A DNA stretch of 64,000 nt from CAJBNH01 sp964447285 (GCA_964447285.1 CAYURO010000016.1:31052-95051); one strand, 5' to 3'. Positions 9,160 to 18,420 are shown, counted from the stretch's first letter. Translations and numbers: made by a program. Notes: a model not told the origin generated them from the letters alone.

Positions 9160-10167
9160 ATGACCGACGCCATCATTCGCCAGTGGCACATGCTCAGGCT
9201 GGTGCCGAGGGTGCCCAACAAGATCTCGACCCGGGCGCTGTGCGACAAGCTCGAAGCCGCGGAGTTCAAGGTCGATGTGCGCACCGTTCAGCGCGATCTG
9301 ATGAAGCTCTCAGGCTTTTTTCCGCTGATCAGCGACGAGTTCAAGCCGGCTGGCTGGTCGTGGACAAAGTCCGCGCCGTTGGTTGAAGTGCCGGGCATGA
9401 CGGTGCACACAGCGTTGGCCCTTCGTCTGGCGGAAGACTACTTGGACAAGGTGCTGCCCGAGACGACGCGCTCGCATCTGGATCAGCATTTCGAAAACGC
9501 TCGTGCGGTGTTGGACGATCTGACGGAGAACAGTCTGACGGCCTGGCCGCGCAAGGTTCGCGTCATTCCGCCGGGACTGACGTTCCGCTCGCCGCGCATC
9601 GAGCCTGAGGTGCTGGAGGCGGTGCACACGGCGTTGTTGAGAGAACGGTGCCTCAAGGTCGTCTACCAAGCGCGCGACGCGGAACCGGTGGAGCACACGC
9701 TGCATCCGCTGGGCCTCGTGTACCGCGACACAGTGGCCTATTTGGTGTGCACGTTCCGCGACTTCACCGATGTGCGGATGGCGGTGCTGCACCGCATGCG
9801 GTCGGCAGAAGTGCTGAATGTGACGCGAAACTTCCCGGCCGCCTTCGATCTGGACAGCTACATCGAGTCCGGCGCATTCGACTACCTGTTGGGCGACGGT
9901 CCCATTGACCTCGAGGTTCGGTTTGACCGCGGGGCCGCCAGTCGCGTGGTCGAGACGCCGTTGAGCGATGACCAGACGCTGGAGACCCTGTTGGACGGCG
10001 CCGTGGTGCTGCGGGCCACGGTAGCGAACACCGTGCAGCTGCGCGCATGGTTGCGGAGCTACGGAGAGGCGGTTGAGGTCCTGGGACCGCCCGACCTGCG
10101 CGAGGAGTTCGCAGCGACCGCCCGCAAGCTGAGTCAGCGATACGCTCTGGGGCGGGAACCCGTGTAG
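9160..10167 (+). CDS. WYL-domain transcriptional regulator
   Basis: 335 residues. The N-terminal 60 residues form a winged-helix DNA-binding domain of the DeoR/HTH_11 type (ISTRALCDKLEAAEFKVDVRTVQRDLMKLSGFF holds the recognition helix). The central part contains the WYL module (LERCLKVVYQARDAEPVEHTLHPLGLVYRDTVAYLVC ... DVRMAVLHRM), followed by a WCX-like C-terminal extension. WYL proteins sense a ligand, in some cases nucleic acid, and control stress, DNA-damage or defence genes. The start is set by GGAGGAAG about 6 nt upstream of ATG 9160. It directly follows the DUF58 operon, but whether it regulates that operon cannot be seen. Confidence 0.88.
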   Translation: MTDAIIRQWHMLRLVPRVPNKISTRALCDKLEAAEFKVDVRTVQRDLMKLSGFFPLISDEFKPAGWSWTKSAPLVEVPGMTVHTALALRLAEDYLDKVLPETTRSHLDQHFENARAVLDDLTENSLTAWPRKVRVIPPGLTFRSPRIEPEVLEAVHTALLRERCLKVVYQARDAEPVEHTLHPLGLVYRDTVAYLVCTFRDFTDVRMAVLHRMRSAEVLNVTRNFPAAFDLDSYIESGAFDYLLGDGPIDLEVRFDRGAASRVVETPLSDDQTLETLLDGAVVLRATVANTVQLRAWLRSYGEAVEVLGPPDLREEFAATARKLSQRYALGREPV

Positions 10168-10260
10168 AGCCGCGGACCCGGCGCTTGCCGACTTGCCGCT
10201 GCCTCGACCCCGTGGCCTACTGGCGCGATTCGCCCCAGGACTCGGGCAGAACGAGCTGCC

Positions 10261-12936
10261 GTGACCCTCCCCCCCATCGACTCCCTTGTCCGCCCCCATC
10301 GTCGCAAGCCTGAACTGCTTGCACCTGCTGGCGATTCTCAGGCGATGCACGCCGCCGTCGCATCAGGCGCCGATGCCGTCTATTTCGGCCTTGACGACGG
10401 CTTCAACGCGCGCGCGCGCGCCCGCAACTTCGCGCTGGACCAGCTGGGCAACACCTGTGACGCGTTGCACCGGGCAGGGGTCCGCGCCTATCTCACGCTC
10501 AACACCCTGATCTTCGAGTCTGAGCTGCATCCGGTCGCCGAGGTGATCCGCAAGGCAGCCCAAGCCGGCATCGATGCCTTGATCGTCCAGGACCCGGCCG
10601 TCGCCCTGCTGGCGCGCGCCATCGCTCCCACGCTGCAAGTTCACGCGAGCACGCAGATGACGGTGTCGAGCGCTGAGGCGGCGGTGTTCGCAGAGCGGCT
10701 GGGCATCACCCGCATCGTCGTACCTCGGGAGCTGTCGGTCGACGAGATCGCGAAGATGGCCCAAGGCACGCGGCTGGAGCTCGAGGTGTTCGTCCACGGC
10801 GCCTTGTGCATGTCGTGGAGCGGCCAGTGCTTGACCAGTGAGGCGTGGGGAGGCCGCTCTGCCAACCGCGGCCAGTGCGCGCAGGCCTGCCGGATGCCGT
10901 ATGACTTGGTGGTCGACGGACACACGCGCGACTTGGGTGAAGTGCAATACCTGTTGAGTCCCAAGGACCTATTTGCCGCACCGCTGCTCGAAAAGTTGCT
11001 GCCGGCCGGCGTCCATGGGCTGAAGATCGAGGGCCGACAGAAGGGGCCGCAGTACGTCGCGACGGCGGTGGGCACTTGGCGGCGGTGGCTGGACGCGAAG
11101 GCGATGGGCTGGCAGGACCGCGCGTCGGCAGAGCGGCTCGAGCACGATGCGGTGGACAGTGCGCTGTCGTTTTCACGTGGATTCTCGCCCGGTTTCCTGC
11201 TCGGCGCGCAGCACACGAGCTTGGTTGAGGGGCGTTTCCCCAAGCACCGCGGCTTGTGGATCGGCACCGTTGTGGCGGTCGAGCCGCGGGCCGTGCGGGT
11301 GCGGCGTGCCGACGGGCGGCCGACGACCAGCGGCGTGGGCGCGAACCTTGGCGATCGGGTGTCGGGTCAGGACGAACCGATCTTCGAACCGTCGCTGCCG
11401 GAGCTGCGGCCGGGGCAGGGCGTGGGCTTTGATGCGGGCCACCCGGAGGACGAACACGAGGCCGGCGGGCCGATCTTCCGGGTGAATCCGACCAAGGACG
11501 GCTGGCTGCTGGGCTTCGGCAACCCCGGACCGGACCTGACGAGGATCAAGCCCGGGGACCGCGTCTGGCTGACCAGCGACCCGACGCCGGGACTGGCGAC
11601 CGCGCGGTTGCTGCAGGCGGGGCTGCCGACCGGGCGCATCGACGTCGTGCTGCACGTGAGTGGTCGAGAGGGCGAACCCGTGGAGATCGAGGCGCGCGCG
11701 CAAGGTCCGGCAGGTCGGGCGCAGCGCGCGAGCGTGCGCGGGACGACGCCGCTTGCCGTGTCGCAAGGCCTCGGCATGACCTACGAATTGCTCTACGACA
11801 AGCTGGGGTCGCTGGGCGGCACGCCGTTCAAGTTGCGCGACCTTGTGGCCGAGCAGGTGGGGCCGGGGCTGCATGTGCCGGTGTCCGAGCTGAAATTGCT
11901 GCGGCGCGAGCTGGTGACGAAGCTGGAAGCGCTGGTGCTCGCGGCCGCGCGGCACGGCACCGACGAATCCGATCCGGCAGAGCGGCTGCGGGCCGAGCTG
12001 TCGGCGGCGGTGCGTCCGGTGACGTGGCCGGTTGCGCAGACCCTGCAGCTGGTTGCGCTGTGCCGCAACGAGGCCCAGCTGGACGCCGTGATCGCTGCGG
12101 GGCTGCCCGAGGTCGAGCTGGACTGGATGGAGTTGGTCGGCTTGGGCAACGCCGTGCGGCGGGCGCGCGAGGCCGGGCTGAAGGTGACGATCGCGACCGT
12201 GCGGGTGCAGAAGCCGGGGGAAGCGGGCTATGACGCCCGAATTGCCCAGCTGCAACCGGACGCGGTGCTGGTGCGCCACTGGGGCGGTCTGGTGCAGTTT
12301 GCAGGTCTGGCGGGCGAGCCGATTGTGGGGCAGCGGCCGCTGGTGCACGGCGACTTCTCGCTGAACGTCACCAACTCGCTGACGGCAAACCTGTTGTTGG
12401 GCATGGGGGTGGACACGCTGACGCCGGCCCATGACCTCGACGAGGAACAGCTGCACGGTCTGCTGGCCCATGTGCCGGCGGAGCGATTGACCGTGACAAT
12501 CCACCATCACATCGCGACCTTCCACACCGAGCATTGCGTGTACGCGCACCTGTTGAGCCACGGCAACGACTGGCGCACCTGTGGGCGACCCTGCGAGGCG
12601 CATGCCGTGTCCCTGCGCGACCACAAGGGCGACGAGCATCCGGTCGTGGTCGACGTCGGCTGTCGCAACACGGTGTTCAACGCGGCCGCCCAGAGTGCGG
12701 CGTCGGCGGTGGCGGGACTGGTCAAGAAGGGCGTGCGGCGCTTTCGCGTCGAGTTCCTGCGCGAGACGCAAGCCGAGGCGGCGACGGTGCTGCAAGCGTA
12801 CGGTGACCTGCTGCAAGGGCGCATTCAGGCAGCGGAATTGGTGCGGCGTGTGGGCGTTCACGAGCAGTTCGGCGTCACGCTGGGCACCATGAAGACGATG
12901 ACCGGCGCGCGCTTGCCCGACGGGGGCCAGCCATGA
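10261..12936 (+). CDS. U32-family protein, long form (RNA hydroxylase-like / peptidase U32)
   Basis: 891 residues. The N-terminal part is a canonical U32 domain: KPELLAPAGD near residue 17, DAVYFGL, then a cysteine cluster of spacing C-x6-C-x15-C-x3-C at residues 183, 190, 206 and 210. In the U32 relatives RlhA and TrhP, such cysteines bind an Fe-S cluster used in prephenate-dependent hydroxylation of 23S rRNA or tRNA. A middle DUF3656-like region and a second C-terminal U32-like portion (RTCGRPCEAH ...) make it longer than TrhP and about 240 residues longer than RlhA. The start is GTG at 10261 with only a weak ribosome site. The stop overlaps the chorismate mutase start by 4 nt, which is notable because RlhA and TrhP need prephenate, the product of chorismate mutase. 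Confidence 0.85.
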   Translation: MTLPPIDSLVRPHRRKPELLAPAGDSQAMHAAVASGADAVYFGLDDGFNARARARNFALDQLGNTCDALHRAGVRAYLTLNTLIFESELHPVAEVIRKAAQAGIDALIVQDPAVALLARAIAPTLQVHASTQMTVSSAEAAVFAERLGITRIVVPRELSVDEIAKMAQGTRLELEVFVHGALCMSWSGQCLTSEAWGGRSANRGQCAQACRMPYDLVVDGHTRDLGEVQYLLSPKDLFAAPLLEKLLPAGVHGLKIEGRQKGPQYVATAVGTWRRWLDAKAMGWQDRASAERLEHDAVDSALSFSRGFSPGFLLGAQHTSLVEGRFPKHRGLWIGTVVAVEPRAVRVRRADGRPTTSGVGANLGDRVSGQDEPIFEPSLPELRPGQGVGFDAGHPEDEHEAGGPIFRVNPTKDGWLLGFGNPGPDLTRIKPGDRVWLTSDPTPGLATARLLQAGLPTGRIDVVLHVSGREGEPVEIEARAQGPAGRAQRASVRGTTPLAVSQGLGMTYELLYDKLGSLGGTPFKLRDLVAEQVGPGLHVPVSELKLLRRELVTKLEALVLAAARHGTDESDPAERLRAELSAAVRPVTWPVAQTLQLVALCRNEAQLDAVIAAGLPEVELDWMELVGLGNAVRRAREAGLKVTIATVRVQKPGEAGYDARIAQLQPDAVLVRHWGGLVQFAGLAGEPIVGQRPLVHGDFSLNVTNSLTANLLLGMGVDTLTPAHDLDEEQLHGLLAHVPAERLTVTIHHHIATFHTEHCVYAHLLSHGNDWRTCGRPCEAHAVSLRDHKGDEHPVVVDVGCRNTVFNAAAQSAASAVAGLVKKGVRRFRVEFLRETQAEAATVLQAYGDLLQGRIQAAELVRRVGVHEQFGVTLGTMKTMTGARLPDGGQP

Positions 12937-13280
12937 CGGCGGACGACGCAAGGCAACAGCGGCTGACCAAAATCCGCAAAGAGATCGACGGGATCGACGA
13001 CCAGTTGCTGACGCTGCTCGAGCGACGTGCCCGCGTGGTGGCAGAGGCCTGGCAGCTGAAGGAAGGGCTGGGTCTGTCGATCCACGATCCGCGTCGTGAA
13101 CGCGAGATCCTCGACCGCCTGCGCATGGACGCTCGCGAGCTGGACCCGGAGCTTGTCGAGCACATCTTTCGCCGCATCGTGGGCGTGGCGACACCGCCTC
13201 CGGAGGCGGTTGCGGGGGACGGTTGCCGCTCAGACGATTCTGGCCCATCATCCGCCGCGCCGGAGTCGGACCTTTTCTGA
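12933..13280 (+). CDS. Chorismate mutase, AroQ type
   Basis: 115-residue helical chorismate mutase converting chorismate to prephenate. The N-terminal pattern R-x2-I-x2-ID-x2-L-x2-L-x2-R (RKEIDGIDDQLLTLLERRARV) is the AroQ signature. It is followed by the second helix with REREIL and a third helix (LVEHIFRRIV). A short Ser/Pro-rich tail follows the catalytic part. Its ATG overlaps the U32 gene stop (ATGA at 12933), indicating translational coupling. That link suggests prephenate supply for the upstream hydroxylase-like protein as well as aromatic amino-acid synthesis. Confidence 0.9.
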   Translation: MTADDARQQRLTKIRKEIDGIDDQLLTLLERRARVVAEAWQLKEGLGLSIHDPRREREILDRLRMDARELDPELVEHIFRRIVGVATPPPEAVAGDGCRSDDSGPSSAAPESDLF

Positions 13281-13319
13281 CAACTCCTTGATCCGATTCG
13301 ACAACAAACGAGGTTCCCC

Positions 13320-14372
13320 ATGAAGGTCGCCCTCATCGGCCTGCCCCAGTGCGGCAAGACCACCCTGTTCGCCACCCTGACCGGCACCGACGCCAGCCGC
13401 CAGAAGGGCAGCTTCCAGATCGGCACCGTCAAGGTTCCGGACCGCCGGGTAGACAAGCTCAGCGAGATGTACAAGCCCAAGAAGACCACCTACGCGACCA
13501 TCGAAGTGGTTGAGGCGCACCAGGCGGAAAAGGTGGGCAAGCATGGGTCCAGCCTCGACTCCGCATTCCTGAATCTTGTCAAGCCGATGGACGCCTTCCT
13601 GCTGGTCGTGCGCGCATTTGACGAAGAGGGGCTGTGTGACCCCAAGGCCGACGTCGAGGCGGTGGTTGCCGAGATGCTGCTGGCCGATCTGATGGTGATC
13701 GAGAACCGTCTGGACCGCGCCGCGGCCGACCTGAAGAAGGGCAAGCCAAGCGCGACGGCCGACGAGATCGAAGCACTCGAGAAGTGCAAAGCGTTGCTGG
13801 ATCAGGACCGTCCGCTGCGGGCCGACCCGGCGCTGGCCGCGACGCCGGTCCTGCGCAACTACGCCTTCCTGACGGCGCGGCCACTGCTGGTCGTCGTCAA
13901 CGCCGGAGAGGGCGACGCGGGGGCGGATTCCGCTGACGTCATGGCGCGTTACGGACTGCCGGTGCAGGGCCTGCCGTCGTTCGTCTGTTGTGCGCAGATC
14001 GAGGAAGAGATCCAGGGCATGCCCGAAGCGGATCGACCTGCCTTCCGCGAGGCGATGGGCATTCAGGAGCCGGTGCTGGACGTTGTCGTGCGTCAGGTCT
14101 ACGCCGCGCTGGGCCTGATCTCGTTCCTGACGTCGGGTGAGGACGAGGTGCGTGCCTGGACCATCAAGGACGGGACGCTGGCACCTCGAGCCGCGGGTGC
14201 CGTGCACTCCGACATTGAGAAGGGCTTCATTCGCGCGGAGATCATCGGCTACGACGACTTCGTGACGCTGGGGTCCGAGGCCGCCGCGCGACGGGCCGGC
14301 CGTTACCGTCTGGAAGGCAAAGAGTACGCCGTGCAAGACGGTGATATTGTTCATTTCCGGTTCAACATCTAG
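13320..14372 (+). CDS. YchF/Obg-like NTPase, divergent (DxxG motif missing)
   Basis: 350 residues aligning over its length with YchF-type Obg-family ATPases. The P-loop is GLPQCGKTT at residues 7-15. The C-terminal part is strongly YchF-like: EVRAWTIKDGTLAPRAAGAVH, DIEKGFIRAE and the TGS-like end with VQDGDIVHFRFN. At the place where YchF has VDIAGL (the G3 DxxG element), this protein reads VEAHQA, so the Asp is absent. The NVNE-like nucleotide-specificity element is replaced by VVNAGE. GAGG lies 6 nt before ATG 13320. It is probably a lineage-specific YchF paralogue with altered nucleotide handling. It starts 39 bp after chorismate mutase. Confidence 0.82.
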   Translation: MKVALIGLPQCGKTTLFATLTGTDASRQKGSFQIGTVKVPDRRVDKLSEMYKPKKTTYATIEVVEAHQAEKVGKHGSSLDSAFLNLVKPMDAFLLVVRAFDEEGLCDPKADVEAVVAEMLLADLMVIENRLDRAAADLKKGKPSATADEIEALEKCKALLDQDRPLRADPALAATPVLRNYAFLTARPLLVVVNAGEGDAGADSADVMARYGLPVQGLPSFVCCAQIEEEIQGMPEADRPAFREAMGIQEPVLDVVVRQVYAALGLISFLTSGEDEVRAWTIKDGTLAPRAAGAVHSDIEKGFIRAEIIGYDDFVTLGSEAAARRAGRYRLEGKEYAVQDGDIVHFRFNI

Positions 14373-14726
14373 ATCAAGGATCCAAGCAATTTGCGCACTT
14401 CCCTTGCGCGCCGCGCCGGGGACCCCTATCCTGTTGCCGTCTCGTGGTCGAAGGCACGCGCAGCGAAACGGCTGCACCGGGTCGCGAGACAGTGAGTTTG
14501 ACCTGCTGTTCTGGAGCGTTCGCCTCCCACGCCCTGCTCTTCGGCGTGCAGTCAGCGAATGACCAGCCCCCCTGGCACGAGGCCAAGGGACAACAGACAG
14601 GTAACGGCCGCCCCCCTTCGCAAGAACGGTGGGAGCCTCCCCCGACCTGACGTGACGAACCCCCTGACGGGAAGTCACCCGCGCGCATCGTGCGTGCGGC
14701 CAAGGTCTTTGTTTGCAAAGGAAAGA
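14373..14726 (+). promoter_or_regulatory. Long leader region upstream of RhlE-type helicase
   Basis: 354 bp without a convincing gene. It holds a promoter candidate at 14404-14432, giving a predicted leader of roughly 290 nt before ATG 14727. The leader is rich in short G/C runs that could fold. Close to the start codon is a 14-bp hairpin (CTTTG at 14707-14711, loop TTTG, CAAAG at 14716-14720) abutting the Shine-Dalgarno GGAAAG. Long structured leaders are known for cold-inducible DEAD-box helicase genes; a regulatory role here is inference. Confidence 0.4.
14404..14432 (+). promoter_or_regulatory. Putative promoter for RhlE-type helicase
   Basis: TTGCGC (14404-14409) and TATCCT (14427-14432) are separated by exactly 17 bp. 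Both boxes match the recurring promoter pattern of this window. Confidence 0.5.
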
Positions 14727-16169
14727 ATGCGTTTCGAAGAATTGAATCTGATCGAGCCCCTGCTCCGCGCCGTGCGCGACGAGGGCTACACCGAACCCAC
14801 CCCCATTCAGGAGCAGGCGATCGGTCCCCTGCTCACCGGCCGCGACATGCTCGGCTGTGCGCAGACCGGCACCGGCAAGACTGCGGCCTTCGCCCTGCCG
14901 ATCCTGCAGAAGCTGGCCGCTGACAAGGGCATGACGGGTCCCCGCAAGCTGCGGGTGCTGGTGCTGGCCCCCACCCGTGAGCTGGCCGCCCAGATCAACG
15001 AGTCGTTTCAGGTGTATGGCAAGCACACCGGCGTCGCCTCGGCCGTTATCTTCGGCGGCGTAGGCCAAGAGCCCCAGGTGCGTGCGATTCGCCGGGGCGT
15101 CGACGTGCTGGTGGCCACTCCCGGCCGTCTGCTGGACCTGATGGGTCAGGGTCTGGTCAAGCTGAACACCGTCGACACGCTGGTGTTGGACGAGGCCGAC
15201 CGGATGCTGGACATGGGCTTTGTGCGCGACGTGCGCAAGATCGTGGCGACCGTGCCTACCCAGCGGCAGACGCTGTTGTTTTCCGCAACGATGGCCCCTG
15301 ACGTTCAGGAGCTGGCCGAGGACCTGCTGCGCAATCCCGTTCGGGTGTCGGTCACGCCTTCGGCAACCACGGTCGACCGGATCGTGCAGTCGGTCTACCA
15401 CGTGACGACTTCCGACAAGCGCCCGCTGCTTGAGGAGCTGCTGCGTGACACCAAGGTCGAGCGCGCGCTGGTGTTTACCCGCACCAAGCACGGCGCCGAC
15501 AAGGTCGTGAAGAACCTGGACAAGGCCGGCATCGAGGCGCTGGCCATCCACGGCAACAAGTCGCAGAACGCGCGCACCCGAGCGCTCGACCGCTTCAAGT
15601 CCGGCGAGACCCGCGTGCTGATTGCCACCGACATCGCCGCACGCGGTATCGACGTGGACGGCGTGTCGCACGTGATCAACCACGATCTGCCCAACATTCC
15701 CGATAGCTATGTGCACCGCATCGGCCGCACCGCACGCGCGGGAGCCGACGGCATCGCGATCTCGTTCTGCGATGCCGAGGAGCGGCCCTACCTGCGCGAC
15801 ATCGAGAAGCTGATCCGCAAGGCAGTACCCATCGTGAAGGGCCATGCGTTCGAGGCCAACGCGTCTCGCGACGTCGCCCCGGCTTCGCGTCAGGCCCAGC
15901 CTCAGGGACGCCGGCCGCAGTCGTCGCAGCGCCAGCCGCAGGGCCGCCCCCAGCAGCCGCATTCGCAGGCTCCGCAGTCGCGTTCGGCGCAGCGCCCGGC
16001 TCAGGAGCCCCGCCGCGACGATCGCCGCCCCGTGGCCTCGCAACCGCCCGCGGCGCCGCGCCGGTCGCGCCACGAGAACCGCCCGCCCCAGGCCGCCGCC
16101 CGTCCGGCCCCTGTGGCAGACCGCGGATCTGCGCCTCCCCAGGAGCGCATCGCACGCGATTGGTGGTAA
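14727..16169 (+). CDS. rhlE: DEAD-box ATP-dependent RNA helicase, RhlE type
   Basis: 480 residues. All DEAD-box motifs are present: Q motif (EPTPIQEQAI), motif I (AQTGTGKT), PTRELA, TPGR, DEAD (VLDEADRMLDMGF), SAT, and in the second domain ATDIAARGID and HRIGRTAR. The short N-terminus beginning MRFEELNL resembles RhlE. After about residue 375 the sequence becomes a low-complexity Gln/Pro/Arg-rich tail, typical of RNA-binding extensions of this family. The ATG at 14727 is chosen because AAAGGAAAG precedes it; a longer upstream frame has no helicase similarity. It likely acts in ribosome assembly or RNA remodelling, perhaps cold-induced. Confidence 0.92.
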   Translation: MRFEELNLIEPLLRAVRDEGYTEPTPIQEQAIGPLLTGRDMLGCAQTGTGKTAAFALPILQKLAADKGMTGPRKLRVLVLAPTRELAAQINESFQVYGKHTGVASAVIFGGVGQEPQVRAIRRGVDVLVATPGRLLDLMGQGLVKLNTVDTLVLDEADRMLDMGFVRDVRKIVATVPTQRQTLLFSATMAPDVQELAEDLLRNPVRVSVTPSATTVDRIVQSVYHVTTSDKRPLLEELLRDTKVERALVFTRTKHGADKVVKNLDKAGIEALAIHGNKSQNARTRALDRFKSGETRVLIATDIAARGIDVDGVSHVINHDLPNIPDSYVHRIGRTARAGADGIAISFCDAEERPYLRDIEKLIRKAVPIVKGHAFEANASRDVAPASRQAQPQGRRPQSSQRQPQGRPQQPHSQAPQSRSAQRPAQEPRRDDRRPVASQPPAAPRRSRHENRPPQAAARPAPVADRGSAPPQERIARDWW

Positions 16170-16236
16170 AAGCGCGCCCTGGACCCGGCCGAGTCCCCTG
16201 ACGGGGTGCGTCCTCCCGGTCCTGTGAGGCGACGCC

Positions 16237-18420
16237 ATGGCCGAAGCGCTCCAGCTGATGGACTTCCTCTCCCGCGACCTCGCGCTGCCCCTGCGCGGGG
16301 TCGCGGCGACGGTGGCCCTGCTGGACGAGGGCGCGACCGTTCCCTTCATCGCCCGCTACCGCAAGGAAGTGACCGGTGGTTTGGACGAGGTGCAGATCCG
16401 CGCGATCGAGGAGCGCCGCACCCAGGTTGTCGAGTTGGAGGCCCGGCGGGAGGTCGTACTGACCTCCATCGACGGGCAGGGCAAGCTCTCGGAAGTATTG
16501 GAGAAGGCGATTCGCGCGGCGACCACTCGCGCGGCGCTGGAGGACCTGTACCTGCCGTTCCGCCCCAAGCGCCGGACCCGCGCCTCGATTGCGCGCGAGA
16601 AGGGGCTGGAGCCGCTGGCCCAGCGCATTCTGGCCCAGCCGGACCGGGCGAACCCGCTGCAGGAGGCCCAGGCATATCTGAAGCCGGAAGCGGACTTGCC
16701 CGATGCCGAGGCGGCCTTGAAGGGCGCGCGCGACATCGTGGCCGAGGTGGTGGCAGAGGACATCGAGGTGCGCAGGTTCGGCCGCGACACGATGGCCCGT
16801 CACGGTCGGGTGACGTCGGTCGCGCAGCCCCGCAAGGACAAGGCGGCGGCTCCCTCGCGCTTCGAGGGCTACGCCGACTTTGCCGAGGCGGTGGCGACCA
16901 TCCCGTCTCACCGCTACTTGGCCGTGTGCCGCGGCGAGCGCGAGGAGGACCTGCGGGTCGGCATCGAGCTCGACCGCGACAGGCTGATGGCACGGACGGA
17001 GCAGCGCATGGGCCTGCGCCCGCGGTCGCCCTACGCCGGCCACTTGGCGCAGGCGATTCAGGACGGTGTGCAAAGGCTCTTGCTGCCCAGTCTGGAGACG
17101 GACGTTCGCGGCGAACTCAAGGAGCGCTCGGACCGCCAGGCCGTCGACGTATTCGCTCAGAACCTGCGGAATTTGCTGTTGGCATCGCCGCTGGGTGGGC
17201 AGCGCGTCGTGGGCGTCGACCCCGGCATTCGCAGCGGCTGCAAGTGCGCGGCAGTGGACGAGACGGGGCGATTCCTGGGCTCTGTGACGGTGTATCCGGG
17301 TCAGGGCGTTGCGGCCTCGGCCAAGGCCGTGGTGGACCTGCAGGCGTTCCTGCTCCGCCACCAGCCCACGGCGGTCGGTGTAGGCAACGGTACTGCGGGA
17401 CGCGAGACGGAAGCCTTTGCGCGCGATGTGCTTGCCAAGGCCGGTTGGGCGTCGGTGCCGGTCGTCAGCGTCAACGAGGCGGGCGCGAGCGTCTACTCGG
17501 CGTCGGACCTCGCGCGGGAGGAATTCCCGGACCTCGATCTGACGATTCGTGGCGCGATCTCGATCGCGCGTCGGCTGCAGGACCCCTTGGCAGAGCTGGT
17601 CAAGGTCGAGCCCAAGGCGATTGGCGTGGGGCAGTACCAGCACGACGTGCACCAAACGCTGCTGGCGCGCAAGCTGAATGAGGTGGTCGAGAGCTGCGTG
17701 AACCACGTGGGCGTCGAACTGAACACTGCGAGTGCGCCCCTGTTGGCCCACGTCGCTGGCATCGGTCCTGGGCTTGCGCGCAAGGTCGTGGCGCATCGAG
17801 ACCAGCACGGTCCATTTCGCAGTCGCCACGCGGTGTTGAAGGTGTCTGGTCTGGGGCCGCGCGCTTACGAGCAGGCCGCGGGCTTCCTGCGTGTCCGAGG
17901 GGGCGAGCATCCGCTGGACGCTTCTGCCGTACATCCCGAGCGTTATGGCATCGTCGAGCGGATGGCGGCCGATCTGGGCGTGAAGGTGGCGCAGCTGGTG
18001 GGCAACGCCGGTATGGTCCAGACCATCGACCTGCGGCGCTATCTGGCCGGCGACGTGGGTGAGCCGACCCTGCGCGACATCCTGGCCGAGCTGCAGAAGC
18101 CGGGCCGTGACCCTCGCAAGTCCTTCGAACCTCCCAAGTTTCGCGACGACGTGCGAACCCTGGACGACCTGCGGCAAGGCATGAGTCTGGAGGGCGTCGT
18201 CACCAACGTCACGCCGTTTGGTGCGTTCGTCGACGTGGGTGTTCATCAGGACGGCCTCGTGCACGTGTCGCAGCTGAGCGAACGCTTTGTTCGGGACCCG
18301 CATGAAGTCGTCGCGGTCGGTCAGCGCCTGCAGGTCCGCGTGCTGGAAGTGGATCTCAAGCGTCGGCGCATCTCGTTGTCGGCGCGGCCACCAAGTGCGG
18401 GTGAGGGCGTGCCGGCGTGA
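16237..18420 (+). CDS. tex: Tex-family S1 RNA-binding transcription accessory protein
   Basis: 727 residues, within the usual Tex length range. Domain order fits Tex: an N-terminal helical part (TVPFIARYRKEVTGGLDE near residue 30 is a family hallmark), a YqgF/RNase H-like domain (VVGVDPGIRSGCKCAAVD near 325), tandem helix-hairpin-helix motifs (VAGIGPGLARKVVAHRD and VSGLGPRAYEQAAGFLRV), and a C-terminal S1 domain (VVTNVTPFGAFVDVGVHQDGLVHVSQLS, about 650-715). Tex binds nucleic acid and influences transcription and virulence traits in several bacteria. GTGAGGCG precedes ATG 16237. It follows the helicase by 67 bp. Confidence 0.95.
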   Translation: MAEALQLMDFLSRDLALPLRGVAATVALLDEGATVPFIARYRKEVTGGLDEVQIRAIEERRTQVVELEARREVVLTSIDGQGKLSEVLEKAIRAATTRAALEDLYLPFRPKRRTRASIAREKGLEPLAQRILAQPDRANPLQEAQAYLKPEADLPDAEAALKGARDIVAEVVAEDIEVRRFGRDTMARHGRVTSVAQPRKDKAAAPSRFEGYADFAEAVATIPSHRYLAVCRGEREEDLRVGIELDRDRLMARTEQRMGLRPRSPYAGHLAQAIQDGVQRLLLPSLETDVRGELKERSDRQAVDVFAQNLRNLLLASPLGGQRVVGVDPGIRSGCKCAAVDETGRFLGSVTVYPGQGVAASAKAVVDLQAFLLRHQPTAVGVGNGTAGRETEAFARDVLAKAGWASVPVVSVNEAGASVYSASDLAREEFPDLDLTIRGAISIARRLQDPLAELVKVEPKAIGVGQYQHDVHQTLLARKLNEVVESCVNHVGVELNTASAPLLAHVAGIGPGLARKVVAHRDQHGPFRSRHAVLKVSGLGPRAYEQAAGFLRVRGGEHPLDASAVHPERYGIVERMAADLGVKVAQLVGNAGMVQTIDLRRYLAGDVGEPTLRDILAELQKPGRDPRKSFEPPKFRDDVRTLDDLRQGMSLEGVVTNVTPFGAFVDVGVHQDGLVHVSQLSERFVRDPHEVVAVGQRLQVRVLEVDLKRRRISLSARPPSAGEGVPA

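Noticed and set aside
11173..13251. 692-codon minus-strand open frame
   Set aside because: Shadow of the U32 gene; composition and lack of a start signal argue against coding.
13248..18303. Very long minus-strand open frames (13248-16349 and 15676-18303)
   Set aside because: They are antisense shadows of the YchF-like, RhlE and Tex genes. Long antisense frames are expected in high-GC coding DNA. They have no ribosome sites and no recognisable motifs, and are rich in His/Arg/Gln as shadows usually are.
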